DNA of 64,000 nucleotides from the NCBI GenBank assembly GCA_016795325.1, contig JAEUHY010000001.1:57139-121138 (forward strand), read 5' to 3'. The DNA is from Planctomycetota bacterium (GTDB lineage: Bacteria > Planctomycetota > UBA1135 > GCA-002686595). The notes under the pieces were generated by a model, which worked only from the letters and a program-made list of their open reading frames with translations, did not search any database and was not told the origin of the DNA. A program made the position numbers and the translations under genes. Shown in pieces: positions 36,009 through 45,758 of this stretch. The stretch's first letter is position 1, and each line of letters starts with the position of its first letter.

Positions 36009-37697
36009 ATGAGACTCGCAGTCCATCTCGCCGCGCTAGCGCTGGCGACGCCGCTCGCCGCGCAGACCACGCTCCGCACCTTCACTCCGCCGCAACCGGC
36101 CTTCGGCTCCGAGCGTTTCGGTTTGGCCCTCGCCGCGATCGGCGACGCCAACAACGACGGCGTAGGCGACTACGCGATCGGTTCCGGACAGGACATCTTT
36201 TTTGACCCGGGCCGTGTGACAGTCGTTTCGGGGCTCGACGGCTCTTCGATCCGACAGGTGTTCGGACTGCATTTCGGGCAGGAGTTCGGCGAGCGCATAA
36301 AGTCTGTCGGCGATGCGGACGGCGACGGGGTCGGCGATCTCCTGGCGCACGGTTCGGCGCGCAACGCCCAAGTTGCTGACGGCATTTCCGAAGTGCGCTT
36401 GGTCTCCGGCGGCAGCGGCGCGACGCTGCGCAGCCTGCAGAACTCGACCACCGGGAACTACCAGAACGCCACGCGACGGTTCCTCGGCGGCGGCGAGGAC
36501 CTCGACGGCGACGCTGTGCCCGACTTCGGCGTCACCGGCTACTGGAGCAACGTCGACCGCACGACGCGCCTGTACTCGGGCGCGCTGTTGGCGCCGAGCC
36601 AAGAGTTGGGCCTGGCGCCGCAGCCGACCTCGGACGGGCCCTTCGCCATGCTCGGCGACCTCGACGGAGACGGTCGCTCCGAAGTCGCCTACACGTCGCG
36701 CTCGAGCGGCGCCTGGCTGGTCCACATCACGTCCGGCGCAACCGGCGGCATCCTGCACACCTGCACGCCGGCGCCGGCGCTTGCCGTTCCGGGCGTGTTC
36801 GAACTCGACCTCGTCGCGCTCGGCGACGTGAACGGCGACGGCGTCGGAGATCTGGCCCTCGGCGGAGCTCAGGCTGGTCGTGTGCATGTGTTCTCCGGCG
36901 CCAACGCCGCGCAACTGCGCACGCACTCGTCGAACGAAGCCGGAGCGAAGTTCGGCTTCGCGCTGGCCGGTGGCGCGGACTGCGACGCCGATGGTGTCGG
37001 CGACCTGATCGTCGGAGCTCCGCTCTCGGGCGCCGGCGGCAGCCAGCGTGGCGCGGTCTCCGTGTTTTCCGGCCGCACCGGCGCGCTGCTCTTCGCTTCG
37101 AGCGGCGAACAAGACGGCGAGCGCTTCGGCTGGTCGGTGAGCGCTGCGGGCGACACCGACGGCGACGGCTTCGACGAGCTGCTCGTGGGCGCGCCGACGT
37201 GGGACCTCAGTTTCTCTCCGATCAACGGACAGCAGATCGGCCGCGCGCTGCTCATCTCGCCTTGCCCGTTGCCCGCACGCGAAGTGGGCGCCGCCAAGCT
37301 CAACAGCTTGGGTTGCCTGCCCGCTCTTTCGTGGAGCGGCAACGCCAGCCAGGGCAACGCAAGCCCGTTCACGATCGTCGCCGCGAACGTCCTCAACCAG
37401 AAGACCGGCACCTTCTACTACGGCCTGGGCGCGCCGGTGAACGTGCCGTTCCAGGGCGGAACGTTGTCCGCTCCCGCACCGCGGCGGCGCACGCCGTACC
37501 AGTCGAGCGGCGGCAGCTCGAGCGGTTCGGACTGCAGCGGCGCGTTCTCGTTCGACTTCAACGCGCACATCGCGAGCGGCGTCGACCCGACGCTCGTGAG
37601 CACCACGCGCGTCGTCGGCCAATTCTGGTCGCGCGATCCCGCTGATCCGTTCAACACCAACCTGACGAGCGGCGTGGAGTTTGTGATCTGCCCGTGA
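36009..37697 (+). CDS. Secreted FG-GAP repeat protein
   Basis: 562 residues from the ATG at 36009, where a signal peptide begins (LAVHLAALALATPLAAQ); the frame extends upstream into the palindrome and is not used. Six or seven FG-GAP repeats have calcium-loop motifs such as DANNDGVGD, DADGDGVGD, DLDGDAVPD, DLDGDGRSE, DVNGDGVGD, DCDADGVGD and DTDGDGFDE. The C-terminal 130 residues are a divergent version of the shared domain (KTGTFYYG, QFWSRDPADP, ending EFVICP). The role is probably surface binding. The palindrome 37742-37838 follows its stop. Confidence 0.87.
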   Translation: MRLAVHLAALALATPLAAQTTLRTFTPPQPAFGSERFGLALAAIGDANNDGVGDYAIGSGQDIFFDPGRVTVVSGLDGSSIRQVFGLHFGQEFGERIKSVGDADGDGVGDLLAHGSARNAQVADGISEVRLVSGGSGATLRSLQNSTTGNYQNATRRFLGGGEDLDGDAVPDFGVTGYWSNVDRTTRLYSGALLAPSQELGLAPQPTSDGPFAMLGDLDGDGRSEVAYTSRSSGAWLVHITSGATGGILHTCTPAPALAVPGVFELDLVALGDVNGDGVGDLALGGAQAGRVHVFSGANAAQLRTHSSNEAGAKFGFALAGGADCDADGVGDLIVGAPLSGAGGSQRGAVSVFSGRTGALLFASSGEQDGERFGWSVSAAGDTDGDGFDELLVGAPTWDLSFSPINGQQIGRALLISPCPLPAREVGAAKLNSLGCLPALSWSGNASQGNASPFTIVAANVLNQKTGTFYYGLGAPVNVPFQGGTLSAPAPRRRTPYQSSGGSSSGSDCSGAFSFDFNAHIASGVDPTLVSTTRVVGQFWSRDPADPFNTNLTSGVEFVICP

Positions 37698-37741
37698 GTT
37701 GGATCTGCCGGCCAACTCCCGATCGATTCCAGCAGCGGAGC

Positions 37742-37838
37742 GCTGATCGTACGGTGCCAGAGCAATTTGTCTCACGCCTCCGGCGCGCAATGCGCGCCGG
37801 AGGCGTGAGACAAATTGCTCTGGCACCGTACGATCAGC
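37742..37838. repeat. Palindromic repeat, family 1, copy C
   Basis: A 97-bp palindrome: outer arm GCTGATCGTACGGTGCC, core AGAGCAATTTGTCTCACGC, tip AAT between CGGCGCGC and its complement. It ends 2 bp before the ATG of the DUF4870 gene at 37841, so the ribosome site of that gene would lie inside the hairpin. No T-run follows. Confidence 0.9.
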
Positions 37839-37840
37839 AC

Positions 37841-38221
37841 ATGACCAGCAACTTCGACCAAGCCACCACGCCGAGTTCCGTTGACGCACCGTCCAGCGAG
37901 GACAAGACCTTGGCGCTGGTCGCTCACTTGCTCGGCATCCTGACTTGGTTCGTCGGCGCGCTGATCATCTGGCTCATCCACAAGGACCAGCCGTCCAAGC
38001 AGTGGGTGAACTCGCAGGCCAAGGAGGCGCTGAACTTCCAGATCACGATTTCGATCGGCTACGTGATCAGCGTGGTTCTGTTCCTCGCTTCCCTCGGGTT
38101 GCTGTTCTTCCTTCCTGGACTCCTCGCGCTGATCAACTTGGTCCTGTGCATCGTCGCCGGCGTGAAAGCCCACGGCGGCGAGACGTATCGCTATCCATTC
38201 ACGCTGCGCCTGATCTCCTGA
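37841..38221 (+). CDS. DUF4870 (Tic20-like) small membrane protein
   Basis: 126 residues. A polar N-terminus (1-22) is followed by DKTLALVAHLLGILTWFVGAL, LIIWLIHKDQPSKQWVNSQA, KEALNFQITISIGYVISVV, then a third and fourth span and AGVKAHGGETYRYPFTLRLI. This order (an AHL-x-G span, a cytoplasmic loop with K-E-A-L-N-F-Q, and the C-terminal G-x-x-YRYP) is the DUF4870 pattern. Function unknown. Its translation start sits at the base of palindrome C, which may hide or remodel its ribosome site. Confidence 0.88.
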   Translation: MTSNFDQATTPSSVDAPSSEDKTLALVAHLLGILTWFVGALIIWLIHKDQPSKQWVNSQAKEALNFQITISIGYVISVVLFLASLGLLFFLPGLLALINLVLCIVAGVKAHGGETYRYPFTLRLIS

Positions 38222-38231
38222 GTCGGAACGC

Positions 38232-40130
38232 TCAACCGCGCAGCGCCGCCTTCGACTCGCGGTACAAGCGGTTGCGCGCGGTGTCGTAGGCCGCCGCGAG
38301 TTCGCGCTGTTCGATCGCGAAGCTCGTCGCAACGCGGCGCAGGAAGTCCTGTTCGCTGCGCGGAACCGAGCCGTCGGCGAGCGCGAGCTCGCACAGCGCG
38401 ACCAACCACTCGACCGCTTCGTCCTTGTTCGCCGGCCGCGGCGTGGCGAGCTGCTCGAGCGGCGCGTTGAGCAACGCCTCGAGATGCTCGGGGCTGTCGC
38501 CCAAGCGCTGCGCGAGCGCTTCGATCGCAGCGCGCTCCTTGGGGTGCACCTCGCCGTCTGCGCGCGCGCCGGCCACCGCCCAGGCGAGCAGACTGGCCCG
38601 TGAAAGCGTCGGCCGAGGCGCGGCCGGAACCCCGGCTTGCGAGTCCGTCGCAACGGGAGCGCGCGGAGCTCCCCGCCCCGCCGCGTCGCACTCGCGCACC
38701 AGCTCGAAGTGCGCGGACGAGCCCTGCTCGACGACATCGGCGAGCAGCCAGCCGCCTGCGCCGCTCTGACGCGGCACACCGCAGTACGGACAGCGCGGAT
38801 CGACGCCGCCGGCGTCGTGTGCGCCGCAGTTCGCACAGATGGCCGAGCTGAAGGCCGCGTTCGCTTCGGTCTTTGCGCCGGCGGCGCGGCGGAACACGAA
38901 CAGCGTGCGTCGCAACGAGCGATGCGCATCGAAGCGCGGCTTGCCGTCGGCGTCGAGCTTGGCGAAACGGCCGTCCCACACGATCTCCACGACCGCTCGA
39001 TCGAAGGGCGCGCCCGACAGCAGCCCGCGCGTGCGCACCGAACCGACCGCGCGGTCGCCCACGTACGAACGCATGGATCCGCGTTGAAGCTCCGCCAAAC
39101 GCGCCGTTTCGCGCTCGCAGAACTCGTCCGTTGCGACGCGCACGAGCGCCTCCACGCGCCGCGTGCGCGCAACATCGCTCCAACGCCAGAATGCGACCGA
39201 CGCACGATCTTCGATCAACTGCACCGACAGCGCCGGATCCCGCTGCGCGTACGCCTCGAATCCGGGCGCGGCGCGTTCGTCCTCGGCGCGCCACTCGCTC
39301 GCCTGCGTGATCTCCGCCAGCACCCAGTCGAACTCGCCGCTGCGCACGAGCGCGGCGCAGCTCGCGCACTTCGCCGATTGGTTCACGCCCAGCGGCGCGC
39401 TGCAGTTCGGGCACTGGCCTTCGATCAGGCCAGCGGCGTTGCGCGTGCGAGCGCCGCGCCGACGCACGAAGCTCCAGCACTCTTCGAATTCGCTCCGCGG
39501 CAGTTCCGAACCGGCGATGCGCTCGCCGCGCACGAGATCGACCCGGTGGATGTCCGCTTCGAAACGGATGCGCACCGTCACCGTCTCGAACTGACGGCCG
39601 AGCTCGACGTGCTGCACCGCCAGCGGCGCCACGACGAGCGAGTGCATGCCCTGACGCCAGCCGGCCTCACGCTGCTCCGCGATCTGGAGCGAGAAACGCT
39701 CGAAGACCCCGTCGGACACGAAGGCGCGGATCGGCTCGAGCTCCTGCGCACACCACGCGTCTTGCGCCTTGCGAAAGGCTGTTTCGATGCGCGCGAGGAA
39801 CGCCGCCGGCTCGAAGGCCGGGTCGCTGCGTCGGAGCGCGTCGGTGGCGCGGGCGTGCGCACGCTCCTCGCGCACCGGCCGCGCGCGGGCGATCACGCGC
39901 TCTTGATGCTTCCACCAACCGCGGCGCGTTCCGATCGCGAACACGACCACCACGACGATGAGCAGCGGCACGCCGACGGCCGGGTACTCGATCGCGAGGC
40001 GCACGAGCCAGAACAAGAGCTCGATCGGCAGCCCGCCGTCGCTGTCGCCGCCTCCGCCTCCCCCGCCGCCAAACGCGCCGCCGCCGCCGGCCTGCGAGGC
40101 GAGAGCTACACACAGCGGGAGGACGCCCAT
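38232..40130 (-). CDS. Membrane-anchored Tim44-like / zinc-ribbon / TerB protein
   Basis: 632 residues. Signal peptide or N-terminal span, a Gly-rich stretch (about 15-30), and a membrane span (about 45-68, VGVPLLIVVVVVFAIGT). Residues about 90-230 resemble the Tim44-like domain (FLARIETAFRKAQDAW, IRAFVSDGVFERFSLQI). Two CxxC...CxxC zinc ribbons: CPNCSAPLGVNQSAKCASC near residue 240 and CANCGAHDAGGVDPRCPYC near 440, with a second Tim44-like part between. The C-terminal 130 residues are a TerB-like helical domain (WAVAGARADGEVHPKERAAIE, LADGSVPRSEQDFLRRVA). Probably a scaffold or sensor at the inner membrane; the function is unknown. Confidence 0.8.
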   Translation of the reverse strand: MGVLPLCVALASQAGGGGAFGGGGGGGGDSDGGLPIELLFWLVRLAIEYPAVGVPLLIVVVVVFAIGTRRGWWKHQERVIARARPVREERAHARATDALRRSDPAFEPAAFLARIETAFRKAQDAWCAQELEPIRAFVSDGVFERFSLQIAEQREAGWRQGMHSLVVAPLAVQHVELGRQFETVTVRIRFEADIHRVDLVRGERIAGSELPRSEFEECWSFVRRRGARTRNAAGLIEGQCPNCSAPLGVNQSAKCASCAALVRSGEFDWVLAEITQASEWRAEDERAAPGFEAYAQRDPALSVQLIEDRASVAFWRWSDVARTRRVEALVRVATDEFCERETARLAELQRGSMRSYVGDRAVGSVRTRGLLSGAPFDRAVVEIVWDGRFAKLDADGKPRFDAHRSLRRTLFVFRRAAGAKTEANAAFSSAICANCGAHDAGGVDPRCPYCGVPRQSGAGGWLLADVVEQGSSAHFELVRECDAAGRGAPRAPVATDSQAGVPAAPRPTLSRASLLAWAVAGARADGEVHPKERAAIEALAQRLGDSPEHLEALLNAPLEQLATPRPANKDEAVEWLVALCELALADGSVPRSEQDFLRRVATSFAIEQRELAAAYDTARNRLYRESKAALRG

Positions 40131-40252
40131 GGGCGGCGCAAGCTAACGCGGCTCGACCGTGGACGTAACGCGCGAATTGAGCTCCGGCGCGGCCGCGCGT
40201 CGCCGCACCGTCCGCCGCGAAGCGAGCGGCGCGGCTGCTAGGCTGAGCGGTG

Positions 40253-40738
40253 ATGAACGACAAACAAGTAGCGCTCGAGACGGCCGCGTTCTTCGACTCG
40301 GAGGCTGCGCGGCCGTGGAGCGGGCGCCGCGCCGACGCCAAGCGTGTGATCGAACGTTTCGTCGACGCCTGCTACCGCGGCGTGGGCAAGGCGCCGTGGG
40401 AGCTCGACGGCGAAGATCTCCGCGGCGTGCTGCTCGAACAGCTTCCGGCGCGCTTCGAGAAGGCCGACAAGCTCGCGTCCATCACACCCGAGCTGCTCGA
40501 GGCGTACTTCGACCATCTGGCGACGGCGCGTGTCGTGACGCAGGCCTTCGAGATCCGCCAGGCGCTCGCGACGCACGCGCCGCAGTTCGAGGAGGTCGTG
40601 AAGTCCGGCCGGCTGGCGAACTTGGCGGCGAAACCCGCCGACCCGTTCGTCCACAAGGCGGACAAGCTCGGACGCAACGATCCGTGCTCGTGCGGCAGCG
40701 GCAAGAAGTTCAAGAAGTGCCACGGCAAGGACGTGTGA
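40253..40738 (+). CDS. SEC-C motif protein
   Basis: 161 residues from the ATG at 40253 (a GTG immediately before is possible). The N-terminal 135 residues are helical and unassigned. The C-terminus carries the SEC-C zinc motif [20 protein letters not shown], with its C-x-C and C-H metal ligands. In SecA the motif binds SecB and zinc; in small proteins its role is generally unknown. It is the first of four genes that overlap by 4 nt in turn, so it probably heads an operon with two hydrolases and a DUF547 protein. Confidence 0.85.
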   Translation: MNDKQVALETAAFFDSEAARPWSGRRADAKRVIERFVDACYRGVGKAPWELDGEDLRGVLLEQLPARFEKADKLASITPELLEAYFDHLATARVVTQAFEIRQALATHAPQFEEVVKSGRLANLAAKPADPFVHKADKLGRNDPCSCGSGKKFKKCHGKDV

Positions 40739-41715
40739 GCTCGGGGCGCGCGATCCAGCGCTACGGCGCGCCGTGCACGCCGCCGTGGTGGGCGCGCGGC
40801 GGTCACGCGCAGACGATCTTCGCGCACGTGCTGCCGAGCGAGGCGCCGTCCGTGCGCTCGCATCCGCGCGCGCAGCGCCGCGAGATCGCGCTCGACGACG
40901 GCGATCGGCTCGTCGCGTTCGAGCTTCCCGGCGCGAGCGGCGTGCGCGCACTGCTGCTGCACGGCCTCTCAGGCGACGTCGACTCGGACTACATGCGCCG
41001 CGCGGCGCAGCGGCTCGTCGCACGCGGCCACGGCGTGTGGGCCGTCAACCACCGCGGCTGCGGCGACGGGGCGGGACTCGCGCGCAAGCCGTACCACTCC
41101 GGGCGCAGCGACGATCTGCGCGCAGTGCTCGCGGCGAGCCGCGCTCTCGCGCCGACGCTGCGCCACGTCGTGATCGGATTCTCGATGAGCGGCAACATTG
41201 CGCTGCTGCACGCCGCGGAGCACGATTCGCTCGCCGACGCCGTGCTCGCGGTCAATCCGGTGATCGACCTCGCCGACGCTTCCGAGCGCATTTCGCGCGG
41301 ACTTTCGCGGCTTTACGAGCTGCGCTTCGTGCGCCGCCTGCGCGCCGATCTGCGCGAACGCCAGCGCCTCGGTTTGATCGACGCGCGCTTCGCGATCCGC
41401 TCGACCGCGAGCCTGCGCGAGTTCGACGAGTTCATCACCGCGCCGCTCGGCGGGTTCAGCGGCGCCGACGACTACTACGCGCGCTGTTCGAGCCGGCCGC
41501 GGCTCGCCCACGTCGCCAAGCCCGCGGTGATCGTCGCGGCCGCCGACGATCCGTTCCTCGACGTTGGGCTGTATGCGCGCAGCGAGCTCTCCGCGCAGAT
41601 CACGCTGCACGTCGAGCCGCACGGCGGGCACATCGGCTTCCTCGGCCGCGGGCGCGAACGCTGGATCGACGGCGCGCTCGAGCACTACTTCGAGCAGCTC
41701 ACAAACTTGCGATGA
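40735..41715 (+). CDS. Alpha/beta hydrolase, YheT type
   Basis: 326 residues from a GTG overlapping the SEC-C stop (GTGA). It has the YheT layout: [14 protein letters not shown] at the start, [17 protein letters not shown] (oxyanion region), VNHRGCGDG, the nucleophile elbow VIGFSMSGN, catalytic Asp in [12 protein letters not shown] and His in [10 protein letters not shown]. The elbow reads G-F-S-M-S-G rather than G-x-S-x-G-G, so the second Gly is replaced by Ser. The substrate is unknown; esterase activity is likely for the family. Confidence 0.88.
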   Translation: MSSGRAIQRYGAPCTPPWWARGGHAQTIFAHVLPSEAPSVRSHPRAQRREIALDDGDRLVAFELPGASGVRALLLHGLSGDVDSDYMRRAAQRLVARGHGVWAVNHRGCGDGAGLARKPYHSGRSDDLRAVLAASRALAPTLRHVVIGFSMSGNIALLHAAEHDSLADAVLAVNPVIDLADASERISRGLSRLYELRFVRRLRADLRERQRLGLIDARFAIRSTASLREFDEFITAPLGGFSGADDYYARCSSRPRLAHVAKPAVIVAAADDPFLDVGLYARSELSAQITLHVEPHGGHIGFLGRGRERWIDGALEHYFEQLTNLR

Positions 41716-42611
41716 AGCGCCCGCTGCGCCTGGTTTTGTACGCGCTCCTCGCGACCACCGCCGCTTTCGTGGCGATCGGATGGCTCGCAGTTGGTGCGCT
41801 GCGCGCGCGGCAGAAACCGCGTTACGCCGAAACGCCGCCGGCGGCGTGGGCGGGGCGCGTCGAGGAGCTGCGTTTGCGCACGAGCGACGGCGAAGACGTG
41901 GGCGCGTGGTTCGTCGAGGCGAGTGACCCGCAGGCGCCGACGGTGATTCTGCTGCACGGCAAGGGCGGCGGCCGCGGAGCACGTGTCGCGGCCGCCGACA
42001 TGTTCACGGAACGCGGCTGCGCGGCGTTGCTCGTCTCGCTGCGCGCGCACGGCGACTCGAGCGGCGAGCGCGACGATTTCGGCTGGAGCGCGCGGCACGA
42101 CGTCGTGGCCGCCGTCGCCTGGGCGCGCACGCGGCGACCTGGCGCACGCGTCGTGCTCGCCGGCGCCTCACTCGGCGCCGCTGCGTCGGTGTTCGCGGCC
42201 GCCGAACTGCCCGAACAGGTCGACGCGTACTGGCTCGAGTGCCTCTACACCGACCTCGATTCGGCGGCGCTGCGCCGCTGCCAGCAGCATCTGCCGCTTG
42301 GGCTCGGCCACATCGCTCACCGCGCGCTGCTCGTCGGCGCCGCGTTGCGCTGGCCGGAATGGCGCGAGATCGCGCCCGTCGCGCGCATGGCCTCGCTCCG
42401 CGCGCCCGGCGGCGTGTGGATCCTCGCCGGCGGCGCCGACGAACTCGCGACGCTCGACGACGCCCGCGCGCTCGCCGCGGCCTGCGCGACACCCGCGCGC
42501 CTAGTCGTCATCGAAGGGGCGCCGCACGACCGACTCGTGGCCTACGATCGAGCCGCCTACGCCCGCACCGCAGACGAACTCCTCCTCGCCCTCCGCGCAC
42601 TCCCCCGATGA
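41712..42611 (+). CDS. Membrane-anchored alpha/beta hydrolase
   Basis: 299 residues. An N-terminal membrane span (7-29, LVLYALLATTAAFVAIGWLA) anchors a hydrolase facing the periplasm or cytoplasm. Motifs: VILLHGKGGGRG, LVSLRAHGDSSGE, nucleophile elbow VLAGASLGAAAS (G-x-S-x-G), acid in ILAGGADELATL and His in IEGAPHDRLV. Related to the COG1073 group. Its ATG overlaps the preceding stop (ATGA) and the next gene overlaps its own stop in the same way. No substrate can be given. Confidence 0.85.
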   Translation: MKRPLRLVLYALLATTAAFVAIGWLAVGALRARQKPRYAETPPAAWAGRVEELRLRTSDGEDVGAWFVEASDPQAPTVILLHGKGGGRGARVAAADMFTERGCAALLVSLRAHGDSSGERDDFGWSARHDVVAAVAWARTRRPGARVVLAGASLGAAASVFAAAELPEQVDAYWLECLYTDLDSAALRRCQQHLPLGLGHIAHRALLVGAALRWPEWREIAPVARMASLRAPGGVWILAGGADELATLDDARALAAACATPARLVVIEGAPHDRLVAYDRAAYARTADELLLALRALPR

Positions 42612-43399
42612 AGCACCTTCTGTTCGCGCTGCTCGCATTGCTCGCCCTCGCCTTCCAGCCGCTGCGCGCGCAAGAGTTCGACCACGAGCACAAGCTCTGG
42701 ACGAGCGTGCTCGCCAAGCACGTCAAGGCGGACCGCTTCGACTACGAGGCGCTGAAGAAGGACCGCGGCGCGCTCGACGCGTACCTCGCGCAGCTCAAGG
42801 CCGCGACGCCCGCGCAACTGGCCGGCTGGACGCGCGAGCAGCGCTACGCCTTCTGGATCAACGCCTACAACGCCAACTGCATCGCGCTCGTGCTCGGCGA
42901 ATACCCGGTCGAGAGCATCAAGGACATCGGCGGCTGGTTCACGGCGGTGTGGGACAAGCGCTTCATCGACATGACGGCCCTCGATCCGCAGGGCAAGGGC
43001 CGCAAGCTGTCGCTGACCGACATCGAGCACGTGATCCTGCGCCCGGAGTTCAAGGACGCGCGCGTCCACGCCGCGATCAACTGCGCGTCGCTCAGTTGTC
43101 CCCCGCTGCGCGCCGAGGCCTTCGTCGCCGCCCGCCTGGACGAACAACTCGACGACTCGGTGCGCCGCTGGCTCGCCGACACGACGCGCAACCGCTTCGA
43201 GCCCGCGAAGAACCGCCTGCAGATCTCGGCGATTTTCGACTGGTTCAAGGAGGACTTCGAACGCGAGGGCGGCGTGCGCCCGTGGATCGCGAAGTTCGCG
43301 CCGCCCGAGCACGTCGAGTGGCTGCGCTCGAGCGCGAAGCTCGAGCTCGCGACGCTCGACTACTCGTGGAAGCTCAACGACGTCGTGAAGGCGAAGTGA
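42608..43399 (+). CDS. Secreted DUF547 protein
   Basis: 263 residues with a signal peptide (1-21, ending PLRAQ). DUF547 pattern: VDYEALK-like FDYEALKKD, EQRYAFWINAYNANCIALVL, SIKDIGGWFTAVWDKRFI, SLTDIEHVILRPEFKDARVHAAINCASLSCPPLRAEAF and a C-terminal ISAIFDWFKEDFE. The conserved Cys-His-like cluster (HAAINCASLSCPPL) is intact. The family resembles transglutaminase-fold proteins but its reaction is unknown. Last gene of the four-gene overlapping set. Confidence 0.9.
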   Translation: MKHLLFALLALLALAFQPLRAQEFDHEHKLWTSVLAKHVKADRFDYEALKKDRGALDAYLAQLKAATPAQLAGWTREQRYAFWINAYNANCIALVLGEYPVESIKDIGGWFTAVWDKRFIDMTALDPQGKGRKLSLTDIEHVILRPEFKDARVHAAINCASLSCPPLRAEAFVAARLDEQLDDSVRRWLADTTRNRFEPAKNRLQISAIFDWFKEDFEREGGVRPWIAKFAPPEHVEWLRSSAKLELATLDYSWKLNDVVKAK

Positions 43400-43402
43400 G
43401 CG

Positions 43403-43939
43403 TCAGCGCGGCGCGGCGACGAGCTCACGCGCGATGGCGAGGTGGTGCTCGGTGTGCGTCGCGGCGAAACGAACCCACTCGAGCGCGGTGAGCGGGCCGA
43501 GAATCTGGTGCGGCACTTTTTTGGTGCATGCGCGCAGCTCGTCCGCCTTGCCGCGCAGCTCGGCGAAGTCGCGCGCGTTGCCTGCGAGCCAGTCGGCGAG
43601 GTACTCGCGGTTGACGGCTTCCGGCGGGCGCACGATGCGCGGCGCCTGCGCGCGCCCGCGCGGCAATGCGCCGGCGGCGAGGATCGCGAGCGCTTCCGGC
43701 GGCGGTTCGCCGGAGTCCACGACGAACGGCCCCGAGCCCTTGAGCAGGCTGCGCAAGTTGCGCGCGACGAGCTCGTTGGCGAGCGAGAGGTGCGCGATGT
43801 GCTGCTCGGCCGACCAGCCGGAGACCTGCGGCGCGACACGCGCCACGAGCTCGGGCGGCAGCGCCAGCGTGCGCTCGATCTCGGCGTACGAACGCGCGAG
43901 CGACTCGAATTCCGATTCGAAGGTGAAGCTGGACGCCAT
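43403..43939 (-). CDS. DinB-superfamily protein
   Basis: 178 residues from the ATG at 43939. A four-helix DinB-like fold is suggested by GWSAEQHIAHLSLANELVAR (first His ligand) and WVRFAATHTEHHLAIARELV (second and third His), the triad that binds a divalent metal. DinB-like proteins include thiol transferases and proteins of unknown role. It starts 8 bp after the tryptophan dioxygenase stop, so the two are probably one transcript; a link to tryptophan breakdown is possible but unproven. Confidence 0.82.
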   Translation of the reverse strand: MASSFTFESEFESLARSYAEIERTLALPPELVARVAPQVSGWSAEQHIAHLSLANELVARNLRSLLKGSGPFVVDSGEPPPEALAILAAGALPRGRAQAPRIVRPPEAVNREYLADWLAGNARDFAELRGKADELRACTKKVPHQILGPLTALEWVRFAATHTEHHLAIARELVAAPR

Positions 43940-43947
43940 CGCTGCGC

Positions 43948-45057
<1,110 letters not shown>

Positions 45058-45233
45058 GGTGGCGCTCGCAGAGAGGAGAGCCGCACAAGCTATCCGGCCC
45101 AGGGGGCCGCTCCATGCGCCCAGTCGCGTAGATCGGGCGCGAACCACGCGCCGCGGCCGATTTTCGTGCAACCTGGGAGCACGTTCGGCCGGTAGAAGCC
45201 GCCGCGCGTGTCGCTTTGAGCTCCATCTCCGCA

Positions 45234-45758
45234 ATGAACTCCTCCGCCCAGCCGGCCGACGAGCCGCAGCTCGCCCTCGAGGCGCGGCTGGCGGCCGAGG
45301 CGCCGGGCCTGCGTGCGTACCTGCGTCGCGTCGCGGGGGTCGGGGCGCGTTCGGCGGAGCTCGACGACCTCGCGCAGGCGGCTCTGGAGCGCGCGTTGCG
45401 CTACCGCAAGTCGTACGACCCGGCGCGGCCGCTGGGCGCGTGGTTGCGAACGATTGCGCTGCGCGTCGTGCTCGACCAACGCGCGCGGGGACTGCGGTTG
45501 CGAGAAGCGGCGGACGCGCAGTCGAACGAGCTCGCAGCGCGCGAGGACGCGACGGTCGAGCACCGCGACGAGTTGCTGCGCGTGCTCGCGCCGCTGTCGG
45601 AGGTCGAACGCGAGGTGTTCGCGCGCTTCCACGGCCGCGGCGAGACGGTTCTGGAGCTCGCGCTCGCGCTGCAACTGCCCGAGGGAACGGTCAAGTCGCA
45701 CCTGCACCGCGCGCGGCGCAAGCTCGCCGAGCGCGGACGGACTGGAGAAGCACGATGA
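45234..45758 (+). CDS. ECF-type RNA polymerase sigma factor
   Basis: 174 residues from the ATG at 45234 (a TTG at 45216 would add six). Region 2: SAELDDLAQAALERALRYRKSYDPARPLGAWLRTIA, where L-x-x-A-x-x-A-L and the W-L-R-x-I-A stretch are typical. Region 4: LSEVEREVFARFHGRGETVLELALALQLPEGTVKSHLHRARRKL, a clear helix-turn-helix ending. The following gene overlaps its stop (ATGA) and encodes a membrane protein, so it is probably controlled by it. Confidence 0.9.
   Translation: MNSSAQPADEPQLALEARLAAEAPGLRAYLRRVAGVGARSAELDDLAQAALERALRYRKSYDPARPLGAWLRTIALRVVLDQRARGLRLREAADAQSNELAAREDATVEHRDELLRVLAPLSEVEREVFARFHGRGETVLELALALQLPEGTVKSHLHRARRKLAERGRTGEAR

Noticed and set aside
32951..36154. Open frame of 1067 codons on the minus strand
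   Set aside because: It runs opposite the nucleotidase fusion gene and through the palindrome; Arg/Val/Glu-rich shadow with no recognisable domain.
2862..37838. Family 1 palindromes as intrinsic terminators
   Set aside because: None is followed by a T-run on either strand, one overlaps a coding start and one abuts a start codon. They may still affect transcription.
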